A stretch of DNA of 64,000 nucleotides from an uncultured Lachnospiraceae bacterium. GTDB taxonomy: Bacteria > Bacillota > Clostridia > Lachnospirales > Lachnospiraceae. Shown here one piece after another: positions 8,558 to 15,441 of this stretch (positions are counted from its first letter, which is position 1; the number at the start of each line of letters is the position of its first letter). The stretch lies in assembly GCA_934293575.1 (NCBI GenBank), contig CAKQYU010000002.1:186001-250000 (forward strand), written 5' to 3'. The translations under genes and the position numbers were made by a program. The notes below the pieces were generated by a model. It did not search any database. It had not been told where the DNA came from and saw only the letters and a program-made list of their open reading frames with translations.

Positions 8558-9232
8558 ATGGAACAGTACAAAAAAGAGTTTATAGAATTTATGATTGGCT
8601 GTAATGTATTAAAGTTTGGAGATTTTGTAACAAAGAGTGGTAGAAAGACTCCGTTTTTTGTGAATACAGGCTTTTATCGTACCGGTTCCCAGTTGCAAAG
8701 ACTTGGTGAATACTATGCAGAGGCAATTAACGGTGAATTTGGAACGGATTTTGATGTTTTGTTTGGACCGGCATATAAGGGAATTCCTTTAACTGTGGCA
8801 ACAACAATGGCAATTGCTGAAAGATATGATGAGGATATTAAGTATTGTTCAAATCGAAAAGAAGTCAAGGATCATGGGGATAAAGGTATTTTGCTTGGAA
8901 GTCCGATTGAAGACGGAGACCGGGTTGTAATTATTGAAGACGTAACGACTGCAGGAACTTCAATTGAAGAAACTTTACCGATTATCAAAGCGCAGGGAAA
9001 TATAGAAATGGTTGGTATGGTTGTATCGGTAGACCGTATGGAACGTGGTCAGGGAAAGAAGTCAGCTCTGAAAGAAATTGAAGAAAAATACGGATTTAAA
9101 ACAACCTCAATTGTTACTATGGCAGAAGTGGTTGAGCATTTATACAACAAACCATACAAAGGAAAAGTAATTATTGATGATACAATTAAAGCAGCGATTG
9201 ATGCATATTATGAGCAGTATGGTGCTGAGTAA
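8558..9232 (+). CDS. pyrE: Orotate phosphoribosyltransferase
   Basis: Converts orotate and PRPP to OMP. The PRPP-binding motif VVIIEDVTTAGTSIEE and the FGPAYKGIPLTVATT substrate loop are clear; the catalytic loop Lys is in SNRKEVKDHGDKG. 224 residues. CAGGAGG lies 12 bases before the ATG. It has its own promoter although it completes the pathway set pyrF-K-D-E. Confidence 0.97.
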   Translation: MEQYKKEFIEFMIGCNVLKFGDFVTKSGRKTPFFVNTGFYRTGSQLQRLGEYYAEAINGEFGTDFDVLFGPAYKGIPLTVATTMAIAERYDEDIKYCSNRKEVKDHGDKGILLGSPIEDGDRVVIIEDVTTAGTSIEETLPIIKAQGNIEMVGMVVSVDRMERGQGKKSALKEIEEKYGFKTTSIVTMAEVVEHLYNKPYKGKVIIDDTIKAAIDAYYEQYGAE

Positions 9233-9256
9233 TGAGTGTTTTGTGTGGAGGTGTCT

Positions 9257-9409
9257 ATGAACGAAAAAGTGTATAAGACGATGAAAAAAGTCGGAGGATT
9301 TAACATTGCATTTGGCATTGTATTGATTACCGTTGGTTTAGCGGTAGGAATTATGCAGATTATACATGGTGGAAAATTGTTAGCGCACAAGAATGATATT
9401 ACTTTTTAA
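9257..9409 (+). CDS. Small single-span membrane protein, 50 residues
   Basis: Small gene with ATG preceded by TGGAGGTG at 6 bases. The product starts with a basic MNEKVYKTMKKVG stretch, then one hydrophobic segment (about residues 15-36, IAFGIVLITVGLAVGIMQII), then a short polar tail. It lies 24 bases after pyrE and ends at the base of a strong terminator, so it is probably cotranscribed with pyrE. Good RBS, membrane-protein composition and position before the terminator support a real gene. Function unknown. Confidence 0.75.
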   Translation: MNEKVYKTMKKVGGFNIAFGIVLITVGLAVGIMQIIHGGKLLAHKNDITF

Positions 9410-9454
9410 AAAAATCCTGATATCTGTCTATGGACGGATATCAGGATTTTTTTT
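9410..9454. terminator. Bidirectional terminator between pyrE unit and lipoprotein gene
   Basis: AAAATCCTGATATC and GATATCAGGATTTT form a long stem with A-tract and T-tract on the two sides, so it can stop transcription from both convergent units. Confidence 0.9.
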
Positions 9455-9968
9455 ATCGCTTTGAAGACATATCTGTCTGATTTTTTGTTGGATACTCTTT
9501 TACACTACCATCGTCTTCCATACGATAGATGGCACCGGAATTTGCATCTACATAGAATTCTCCGAATAATTCGCCGTCTGTGTTTTTGCTTGTGTCATAA
9601 AGTGAAAATCGATAACCCTTAGAGCCTTCCTGATAATCAAAAAGGTCTTTCTTCTCATTTCGTACTTCAAATTTTGCATCGGAATGATAATTACCCATGG
9701 TATCTAAAAAATAATCGTGTGCATCGGCATAATTGTCAAAATGTGTACCGCCGACTAAATCATCGACTGCATTTCCAACACCATCGGCAACATCTTCAAC
9801 AGCTGTACCGATATCATCAAGAACATTATCTGCATCATTAGAGGTATTATCTTCTAATGTTGCATCGTTGTTACCGCTTGTGGAACCGTTTGTTGTGTTT
9901 TGACCACATCCTGTAAGTGCAAAACATAACAAAACCATACATAATAAAGTAATTAAATATTTTTTCAT
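9453..9968 (-). CDS. Predicted lipoprotein of unknown function
   Basis: The start at 9968 is chosen because AAGGAGG lies 5 bases upstream; an in-frame ATG 10 codons earlier has no RBS. The product begins with a lipoprotein signal peptide (MKKYLITLLCMVLLCFAL) ending in lipobox LTGC, then a low-complexity Thr/Ser/Asn/Asp linker and two short Asp/Val-rich repeats (VLDDIGTAVEDVADGVGNAVDD). The C-terminal part (about residues 90-171) looks like a small folded domain with GYRFSLYD and GAIYRMEDDGS strands. 171 residues. Lies 72 bases downstream of the deacetylase gene, possibly the same transcript. Function unknown. Confidence 0.8.
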   Translation of the reverse strand: MKKYLITLLCMVLLCFALTGCGQNTTNGSTSGNNDATLEDNTSNDADNVLDDIGTAVEDVADGVGNAVDDLVGGTHFDNYADAHDYFLDTMGNYHSDAKFEVRNEKKDLFDYQEGSKGYRFSLYDTSKNTDGELFGEFYVDANSGAIYRMEDDGSVKEYPTKNQTDMSSKR

Positions 9969-10040
9969 TTCTGCCTCCTTAAAATTTGTAACTATCATAG
10001 ACAGAAATAGTATGTGTGAATAATAAAATCTTATACCGTT

Positions 10041-10817
10041 TTAATTTGAAAATTGTTTGCCTGTATGGTCAATTTTATAATCTTTTGTATAAATTAAATC
10101 AGAAACAAGAATAAAAGAGTAACCCTGTTTTTCTAAATTTGTCAATAACCCATCTAATGCCAGGTGCGTGTAAGTGGAACCGTTATGCAGTAAAATAATA
10201 CTGCCGTTTTCTAAATTTTTATGATTACAAACGGTGTCAATAATGGATTCCACACCATAATCCTTCCAGTCCAAACTATCAACCGATTGGTTGATACTCA
10301 TATAATTCATTTGTTTTGCAACGGCAACAACTTCATCATTCCAATCACTGTAAGGAGCTCTGAACAATGTCATTTTTTGGGAAGTAAGCCGGTAAACCTC
10401 ATCCTCACATTGTTGAATCTCATCCTGCATTTCGGATGCAGATAGCTGTGGCATGTGTTTGTGGTTCATACCGTGATTGCCGATTTCGTGTCCGGCTCCG
10501 GAAATTGATAAAATAGCATCCGGATGTTCTTTTGCCCATTGACCGGTTACAAAAAAGGTGGCAGGGGCATTGTGTTTTTTTAAAATGGATAAAATTTCTT
10601 CCAGATCTTCCGTACCCCAGGCACTGTCAAAGGTTAAGGCTACGGCTTTTTTATCGGTATTGACACAGTAAACAGGTAATTCCTGCCGGATATTTATTGT
10701 GGAAGTTTCAATGAGGGAATGTTCTTTTGCATTTATTCGCATGGTAAAAAGAAGAATGACAATGATGATTGTGAGGGTAATATGTCTCATAAAGGTTGTT
10801 GATGGAAATGCATTCAT
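10041..10817 (-). CDS. Polysaccharide deacetylase (NodB family)
   Basis: Predicted metal-dependent N- or O-deacetylase acting on cell-wall or spore peptidoglycan. An N-terminal signal anchor (about residues 12-28) places it outside the membrane. NodB motifs in order: VALTFDSAWG (motif 1; the second Asp of the usual TFDDG is Ser, as in PdaB-like members), HEIGNHGMNH (the two metal His), LFRAPYSDW, NQSVDSLDWKD and IILLHNG. 258 residues. The TFDSAWG form is common in sporulation-linked relatives, so a spore cortex role is possible but not shown. Confidence 0.87.
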   Translation of the reverse strand: MNAFPSTTFMRHITLTIIIVILLFTMRINAKEHSLIETSTINIRQELPVYCVNTDKKAVALTFDSAWGTEDLEEILSILKKHNAPATFFVTGQWAKEHPDAILSISGAGHEIGNHGMNHKHMPQLSASEMQDEIQQCEDEVYRLTSQKMTLFRAPYSDWNDEVVAVAKQMNYMSINQSVDSLDWKDYGVESIIDTVCNHKNLENGSIILLHNGSTYTHLALDGLLTNLEKQGYSFILVSDLIYTKDYKIDHTGKQFSN

Positions 10818-10900
10818 GAACCTGATTCCGAATTGTATTTTTAAAACATATGTATGAAAAGAAAAAAATAGAACGGATAATGAATTGCTGCTTTCATATA

Positions 10901-10931
10901 AAAAAAGGACTTCATACGAAGCCCTCTTTTT
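10901..10931 (-). terminator. Terminator of the 10932-11198 gene
   Basis: On the minus strand AGGGCTTC and GAAGTCCT pair around GTAT and are followed by a run of T; it begins right after the stop codon. Confidence 0.85.
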
Positions 10932-11198
10932 TTATTTAATTAAATGAATTCCACCGATTAATGGAACTGGCTTTTCTTCTTCGTTGATTGCTGCAATTAA
11001 TCCCATAATCCAACATACAACCATGAAGATACCCCAAATCCAACCGATACATGGAATAACACTAAGTAATGAGAATAAGAAAATAACCAATGCCTGATTT
11101 AAATGGAATTTAGCTCCTTCCTTATCTCCGGTACAGAATGCGATTAGTAATCCAATCCATGTGATATAGGCAACAATTCCTGTTGTTTTTGTATCCAT
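10932..11198 (-). CDS. Small membrane protein, DUF4870/Tic20-like
   Basis: 88 residues with three hydrophobic segments (about 6-20, 34-60 and 60-72) and the pattern YITWIGLLIAFCTGDKEGAKFHLNQALVIF, which resembles small DUF4870-type membrane proteins, in which a conserved Lys/His/Asn patch follows the first span. AGGAGGAATC precedes the ATG. Monocistronic, with a terminator on its 3' side. Function unknown. Confidence 0.75.
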   Translation of the reverse strand: MDTKTTGIVAYITWIGLLIAFCTGDKEGAKFHLNQALVIFLFSLLSVIPCIGWIWGIFMVVCWIMGLIAAINEEEKPVPLIGGIHLIK

Positions 11199-11365
11199 TG
11201 TTGATTCCTCCTATTATGTATTTGTCAAATGACTAATACGAATATAATACCCCAATAATGTAAAATATGCAATTAAATTATAAAAAATGTTAGTGAAATG
11301 CAAAAAAAAATATAGTAAACTGATAACAGAAATAATTTTTGGGCAGAGACGAAGAAGGGATTACT

Positions 11366-12463
11366 ATGAAAAAGATTTGGAATGCATTACGATATGGAGA
11401 TGGACAGACAAGAAAATGTATCGGTAGCGTTTTATTGTTTGCGGTATTGGGAATCGGATTCATTATCGTATCCGGTCTGATCGGAAAATTTGGCTGGTTT
11501 GTTTTGGGGATGGTTGCCCTGGCGGTAGCAGTGATGTTGTCGCAGACATTTACGTTAGTTGATGATAATTATGTGGCACAGGTCAATGAACACGGGAAAA
11601 AACAGCAGATACAATCTTTTTCTGCCAAAAAAAGAGGCGAACAGATGACATCCCGTGAAAAGGAAAACCAAAAAGAACGAAATAGGGAGCCTTCTTTGAA
11701 ACAGATACCGGAAACTGTGCCGGAGAATGAGCCGGAAACCATATCAAAAGATATGACAGCATATGACCATTATGACAAACAGGTGCTTAAGAAAATACAA
11801 AAAAAATATCATGTCAGAAAGGATCACAGAGCAATATTAATTGATTCTTCCAAGACATATCGGATAAAAGAGTGCCCTGCATTTATCTGGCGGGTGCATA
11901 ACAAGGTACATCTGCTTTTGATTGAAAAAGAGCCGAGACATATTGTTATATCAAGAGATTTGATTCGCCATATGGGATATGTTCCGGATGTGTCCGGCGA
12001 TAAAACAAAAGAATATTTGTTGTTTCAAAAAAATAATCTGATTACCAATGTATTTGGGGGATTGATACCGGACTATTATCCGGTAAGGAACGGAAAATCA
12101 CTTCAGAGGGTAAAACATCTTTATGAAATCTATCCGGATATCCGGATATCAAATAAAAGTGCGGCGACCGTGATGGATTTGTTGTGTTTGAACTTTATGC
12201 CGGATAATAAAATCACACAATCGGAGAAATTAAACGGCTTCTTTAAACGTATTTATGCATCCTATATTCTGTATCAGGATAAAGTCTACAGTATAACGGA
12301 ATATAAGGAGAGTGTGGAGACGATATTGAAGGAAATGTGTTATGCAGAAATTCCAATGCGGGAATTTGAAGTGACATTGGAAAATCTGGTAAAGGGACAT
12401 ATGATTTCGATGGAATATGCGTCTTATTATACAGAATTGAAACAAAAAATTAAGCTTAATTAA
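11366..12463 (+). CDS. Membrane-anchored protein of unknown function
   Basis: 365 residues. The start at 11366 is preferred (GAAGAAGGG 6 bases upstream) over an in-frame TTG 9 codons earlier. Two close membrane spans (about residues 19-37 and 42-58) are followed by a charged linker rich in Glu, Lys, Arg and Pro (about 75-140) and a cytosolic alpha/beta region with KKYHVRKDHRAILIDSSK and IWRVHNKVHLLLIEKEPR. No catalytic motif is recognised. It ends 8 bases inside the convergent pdx kinase gene. A similar layout is seen in sensor or scaffold proteins, but I cannot assign a family. Confidence 0.7.
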   Translation: MKKIWNALRYGDGQTRKCIGSVLLFAVLGIGFIIVSGLIGKFGWFVLGMVALAVAVMLSQTFTLVDDNYVAQVNEHGKKQQIQSFSAKKRGEQMTSREKENQKERNREPSLKQIPETVPENEPETISKDMTAYDHYDKQVLKKIQKKYHVRKDHRAILIDSSKTYRIKECPAFIWRVHNKVHLLLIEKEPRHIVISRDLIRHMGYVPDVSGDKTKEYLLFQKNNLITNVFGGLIPDYYPVRNGKSLQRVKHLYEIYPDIRISNKSAATVMDLLCLNFMPDNKITQSEKLNGFFKRIYASYILYQDKVYSITEYKESVETILKEMCYAEIPMREFEVTLENLVKGHMISMEYASYYTELKQKIKLN

Positions 12464-13280
12464 GCGCTGTCAATTGATTCAGATGTTCTTCAAAACAAAC
12501 ACCTGCATTGATTGGAATGTCCATTTCTTTTGAAGTAATCAGGCATTGCTTTATGAAATTTGCAGCAATAGGAATCGCCTCTTTCATTGGAATATGAGAA
12601 AGAACACAACCGGAAATAATGGATGCGAAAACGTCTCCTGTTCCCGGTCGCAATGGGCAGATTTTATCTTCAAAGAAGATGGAATAACTGCCGTTTTCAT
12701 ACAAGGCATTTCCAATTTGATCATCCCGTTCAATTCCGGTTACAATTATGGTTTTTTTCTCTTCTTTCGTAAGCTGCTCACACATATTCCGTATTGCATC
12801 ATCGGTAAAATCCGGCTGGTAGGTTTGATTTGTCAGAATACAAAGCTCCGTAAGATTTGGAGTGATTACAGTGGCATGACGGACCAATTCCCGCATTGCC
12901 TGACACATGGATTTTGTATAGGAATCATAAAGAATTCCATGGTCACCCATAACCGGGTCTACAATAATCTGTTCAAAAGAAAAATCATGTATCATCTGTT
13001 TTATAATCGTGATTTGTTCAGAAGAACCCAAAAAACCGGTATATAAGCCGTCAAAAGAAAAATGCAGCTGTTGCCATGCTGCAATATATTCATTCATATG
13101 CGGTGTAAAATCAAGCATGGTATAGCGGTCATATTCTGTCTGATTGGATAAAATAGCGGTCGGAACAATCCCACAGGAAACTTTCATAGCAGAAAGAATC
13201 GGTAATGCTACGGTGATGGAACATCTTCCATAGCCGGATACATCATTTATGATTGCAATTGATGTCTGTTTTGTTTTCAT
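12456..13280 (-). CDS. Pyridoxal/pyridoxine kinase (PfkB-like)
   Basis: Predicted ATP-dependent kinase phosphorylating B6 vitamers. Start at 13280 has AAGGAGA 4 bases upstream; the longer in-frame start has none. Motifs of the PdxY/PdxK family: N-terminal IAIINDVSGYGRCS, the ILSNQTEYDRYT substrate segment, IIVDPVMGDHG, VITPNLTELCILT and the anionic hole/catalytic Asp motif RPGTGDVFASI. 274 residues. Divergent from an ECF S-component and a PLP aminotransferase, which supports a B6 rather than a hydroxymethylpyrimidine substrate. pdxK/pdxY naming is uncertain. Confidence 0.82.
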   Translation of the reverse strand: MKTKQTSIAIINDVSGYGRCSITVALPILSAMKVSCGIVPTAILSNQTEYDRYTMLDFTPHMNEYIAAWQQLHFSFDGLYTGFLGSSEQITIIKQMIHDFSFEQIIVDPVMGDHGILYDSYTKSMCQAMRELVRHATVITPNLTELCILTNQTYQPDFTDDAIRNMCEQLTKEEKKTIIVTGIERDDQIGNALYENGSYSIFFEDKICPLRPGTGDVFASIISGCVLSHIPMKEAIPIAANFIKQCLITSKEMDIPINAGVCFEEHLNQLTALN

Positions 13281-13353
13281 AGGTTCTCCTTGGTATGATA
13301 TATATAGTAATAATTTCTTTCTTAAGATAGTACAGGCGGAAAAAAAATGCAAG

Positions 13354-13384
13354 TCATATATCTCGGTTTGTTTGAGATATATGA
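13354..13384. promoter_or_regulatory. Inverted repeat upstream of the B6 kinase gene
   Basis: TCATATATCTC and GAGATATATGA form a perfect 11-base inverted repeat with a 9-base spacer, inside the divergent promoter region. No T-tract follows on either strand, so an operator is more likely than a terminator. Confidence 0.5.
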
Positions 13385-13409
13385 TCTGTGAGTGAATTTT
13401 GAATTGTAT

Positions 13410-13472
13410 AAACTGGCATGGTTATAAATATAAAAACTGGCAGTTTTAACCGAGCCATATATTCGTTATAGT
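13410..13472 (+). promoter_or_regulatory. Candidate operator and promoter of the ECF/aminotransferase pair
   Basis: AAACTGGCA occurs twice as a direct repeat (13410-13418 and 13434-13442, 24 bases apart). The second copy lies inside a palindrome AAAACTG-G-CAGTTTT (13433-13447). A TATAGT -10 (13467-13472) follows, with a weak -35 overlapping the palindrome end. Placement suits a repressor or activator of the 13548 gene. Confidence 0.45.
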
Positions 13473-13547
13473 ACAACTCATGAAGATAAATGAATTCATA
13501 ATATTTTCTGTATACAGCGTAGTAAAGATAAGAAAAGGGGATAGAAA

Positions 13548-14105
13548 ATGGTAGGATCAGTAGAAGAAAAAAATGTTGCGGTAGGACATACAGATAGCAA
13601 AACAAAGCAGATTGCATTGGACGCAGTATTTGTAGCTTTAACTTTGGTGTTTACGGCATTTGTAAATATCCAGATTCCAAGCTTTGGTGGAGCAGGTGGA
13701 TTAATTCATTTAGGAAATGTTCCATTATTTATTGCAGCTATGTTGTTCGGTAAAAGAACCGGTGCATTGGCAGGTGGTCTTGGCATGGGCTTATTTGATG
13801 TGTTAAGCGGATGGGCTTTGTGGGCACCTTGTACAGTTATTACCTGTGGATTGATGGGATTTGCGGTAGGAAGCATTTGTACCAAGTGGAAAGGTTTTTT
13901 AGCAAAGGTAGCAGCAGTATTTGTAGCTTTGGCAATTAAACTTGCAGGATATTATGTATTTGAAGCATTTATTATGGGAAATGGAATGGCAGCGGCTTTA
14001 AAATCCGTTCCGGGTAATGTGATTCAGATTGTGGTTGCGGCAATTATTGTTTTAATTATTATTGAACCATTATCAGCAGGTGTTCGTGCCATTGCAAAAC
14101 GATAA
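13548..14105 (+). CDS. ECF transporter S component, predicted vitamin B6 type
   Basis: Substrate-binding membrane subunit of an energy-coupling-factor vitamin transporter, about six spans in 185 residues (for example residues 22-42, 58-68, 78-100, 115-135 and 155-175). The early Ala/Phe-rich helix with TLVFTAFVNIQI and the GGAGGLIHLGNVPLFIAAMLFG loop fit the ECF S family. No energising module is encoded here; shared EcfAA'T is expected elsewhere. Specificity is inferred from the kinase and the PLP aminotransferase around it, not from the sequence itself. GAAAAGGGGA precedes the ATG. Confidence 0.8.
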   Translation: MVGSVEEKNVAVGHTDSKTKQIALDAVFVALTLVFTAFVNIQIPSFGGAGGLIHLGNVPLFIAAMLFGKRTGALAGGLGMGLFDVLSGWALWAPCTVITCGLMGFAVGSICTKWKGFLAKVAAVFVALAIKLAGYYVFEAFIMGNGMAAALKSVPGNVIQIVVAAIIVLIIIEPLSAGVRAIAKR

Positions 14106-14121
14106 AAGCGAGGATGATAAA

Positions 14122-15234
14122 ATGTATAAGATGATGACACCGGGACCAACTATGGTTGCGGAAAATGTAAGACAGGCAAGAAGTATCCCAACCGGAAATC
14201 CGGATTTGGATTTGGATTTTTATGATTATTACAAAGATACCTGTGAATTATACAGCGGTCTGTTACATACCCATAACGAAAGTCTGATTTTAAGCGGCGA
14301 GGGTATTTTAGGACTTGAGGCAGCAATTGCATCCATTACGGAAGCAAATGACCGTGTTCTGGTTTTGGATAACGGAGTATTTGGAAAGGGATTTGCTGAC
14401 TTCGTTAAAATTTACGGTGGTAATCCTGTTTTATATACAACAGACTATCGGGAAGAAATTGATGTAGCAAAGCTTTCTGGCTATTTGGAAAAGAATCATG
14501 ATTTCAAATATGCTACGGTTGTTCATTGTGATACACCAAGCGGTATGTTGAATGATATAGCAAAAATTTGTCCGTTGTTAAAGAAGTATGGAATTTTAAC
14601 GGTGGTGGATTCTGTATCCGGAATGTTCGGTAATGAAGTAGATGTTGACCATAGTCAAATTGATATTCTTTGCGGCGGTTCACAAAAGGCAATTTCGTGT
14701 CCGATTGGTCTGACACTTGTTACTGTCAGTGAAGATGCAAAGAAGATGATGGAAAACAGAAAGACTCCGATTCCGTCATTTTATGCAAATTTAATGATCT
14801 TTAAAGATTATTATAAGAATAAGTGGTTTCCGTATTCTATGCCAATCAGTGATATTTATGGATTGCGTCAGGCACTGGAAAACATCAAGGCGGATACCGA
14901 TATGATAAAGCGTCATAAGGAGATTGCAGATAAGACAAGAAAGGCTTTGATTCGGTCCGGTATTTCTCTATATGCAAGGAATGGATATTCCAATACGGTA
15001 ACGGTATTTTCTATCCCCGGAAGTGTAACGGCAGAAGATATTTTGAAAATCATGCGAAAAGAACATAATATTTTGTTGGCTGGTTCATTCGATGTGATGG
15101 CAGGTGAGGTGATTCGTATCGGACATATGGGTTATAACTGTAATGAAGATAATATGAAGCTGACACTGGCAGCATTAAATGATACCTTTCAAAAATTACA
15201 GGTTCCGTTGAAAGAAAAGCTGGAATATCGCTAA
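14122..15234 (+). CDS. PLP-dependent class V aminotransferase, pyridoxamine-pyruvate transaminase-like
   Basis: 370 residues from ATG 14122, chosen for GCGAGG 8 bases upstream and because the ECF gene ends at 14105. Class V fold: MMTPGPTMVAENV at the N-terminus, VVHCDTPSGMLNDI, VVDSVSGMFGNEVDVD (PLP ring Asp) and the Schiff-base lysine in GGSQKAISCPIGL (Lys189). Alanine-glyoxylate and serine-pyruvate aminotransferases share this fold. Cotranscription with the B6-type S component and a divergent B6 kinase makes pyridoxamine:pyruvate transamination the most economical idea; that is inference. Confidence 0.75.
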   Translation: MYKMMTPGPTMVAENVRQARSIPTGNPDLDLDFYDYYKDTCELYSGLLHTHNESLILSGEGILGLEAAIASITEANDRVLVLDNGVFGKGFADFVKIYGGNPVLYTTDYREEIDVAKLSGYLEKNHDFKYATVVHCDTPSGMLNDIAKICPLLKKYGILTVVDSVSGMFGNEVDVDHSQIDILCGGSQKAISCPIGLTLVTVSEDAKKMMENRKTPIPSFYANLMIFKDYYKNKWFPYSMPISDIYGLRQALENIKADTDMIKRHKEIADKTRKALIRSGISLYARNGYSNTVTVFSIPGSVTAEDILKIMRKEHNILLAGSFDVMAGEVIRIGHMGYNCNEDNMKLTLAALNDTFQKLQVPLKEKLEYR

Positions 15235-15291
15235 TATACGGCGTTTTACTTAATTATATTAAGTACAAAGAAAGATTTTTGCAAAAAAAAT

Positions 15292-15312
15292 AAAAAAAGC
15301 CTTGCTTTTTTT
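15292..15312 (+). terminator. Weak terminator after the aminotransferase
   Basis: AAAAAAAGC-CTT-GCTTTTTTT, a 9-pair A/T-rich hairpin ending in T. Its right arm contains the -35 box of the glnA promoter, so the two signals share bases. A separate palindrome TACTTAAT-TAT-ATTAAGTA lies at 15247-15265. Confidence 0.5.
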
Positions 15313-15330
15313 AATGAAGTAGTATATAGT
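15302..15330 (+). promoter_or_regulatory. glnA promoter
   Basis: TTGCTT (15302-15307), 17-base spacer, TATAGT (15325-15330). Predicted start near 15337, about 105 bases before the glnA ATG. Confidence 0.7.
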
Positions 15331-15363
15331 GTAGCTATCGAAGGCAAATACGATGACAAGGAC

Positions 15364-15397
15364 AAGGGTGTTCTCATTTAGGAGAATACCCTTTTTT
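15364..15397 (+). promoter_or_regulatory. Attenuator-type terminator in the glnA leader
   Basis: AAGGGTGTTCTC and GAGAATACCCTT form a 12-pair stem (one G-U) around ATTTAG, followed by six T, between the glnA promoter and glnA. A competing short hairpin GGAC-AAGGGT-GTTC (15360-15373) uses the left arm of the terminator. This layout is that of transcription attenuation or antitermination. Confidence 0.65.
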
Positions 15398-15441
15398 CGT
15401 TAAATCGTCTTGATAAGTAAGCATGAAAGGAAGTATTTATT

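Noticed and set aside
15247..15265. TACTTAAT-TAT-ATTAAGTA palindrome as a terminator for the aminotransferase
   Set aside because: No T-tract follows; a terminator is better placed at 15292-15312. Kept only as a possible operator.
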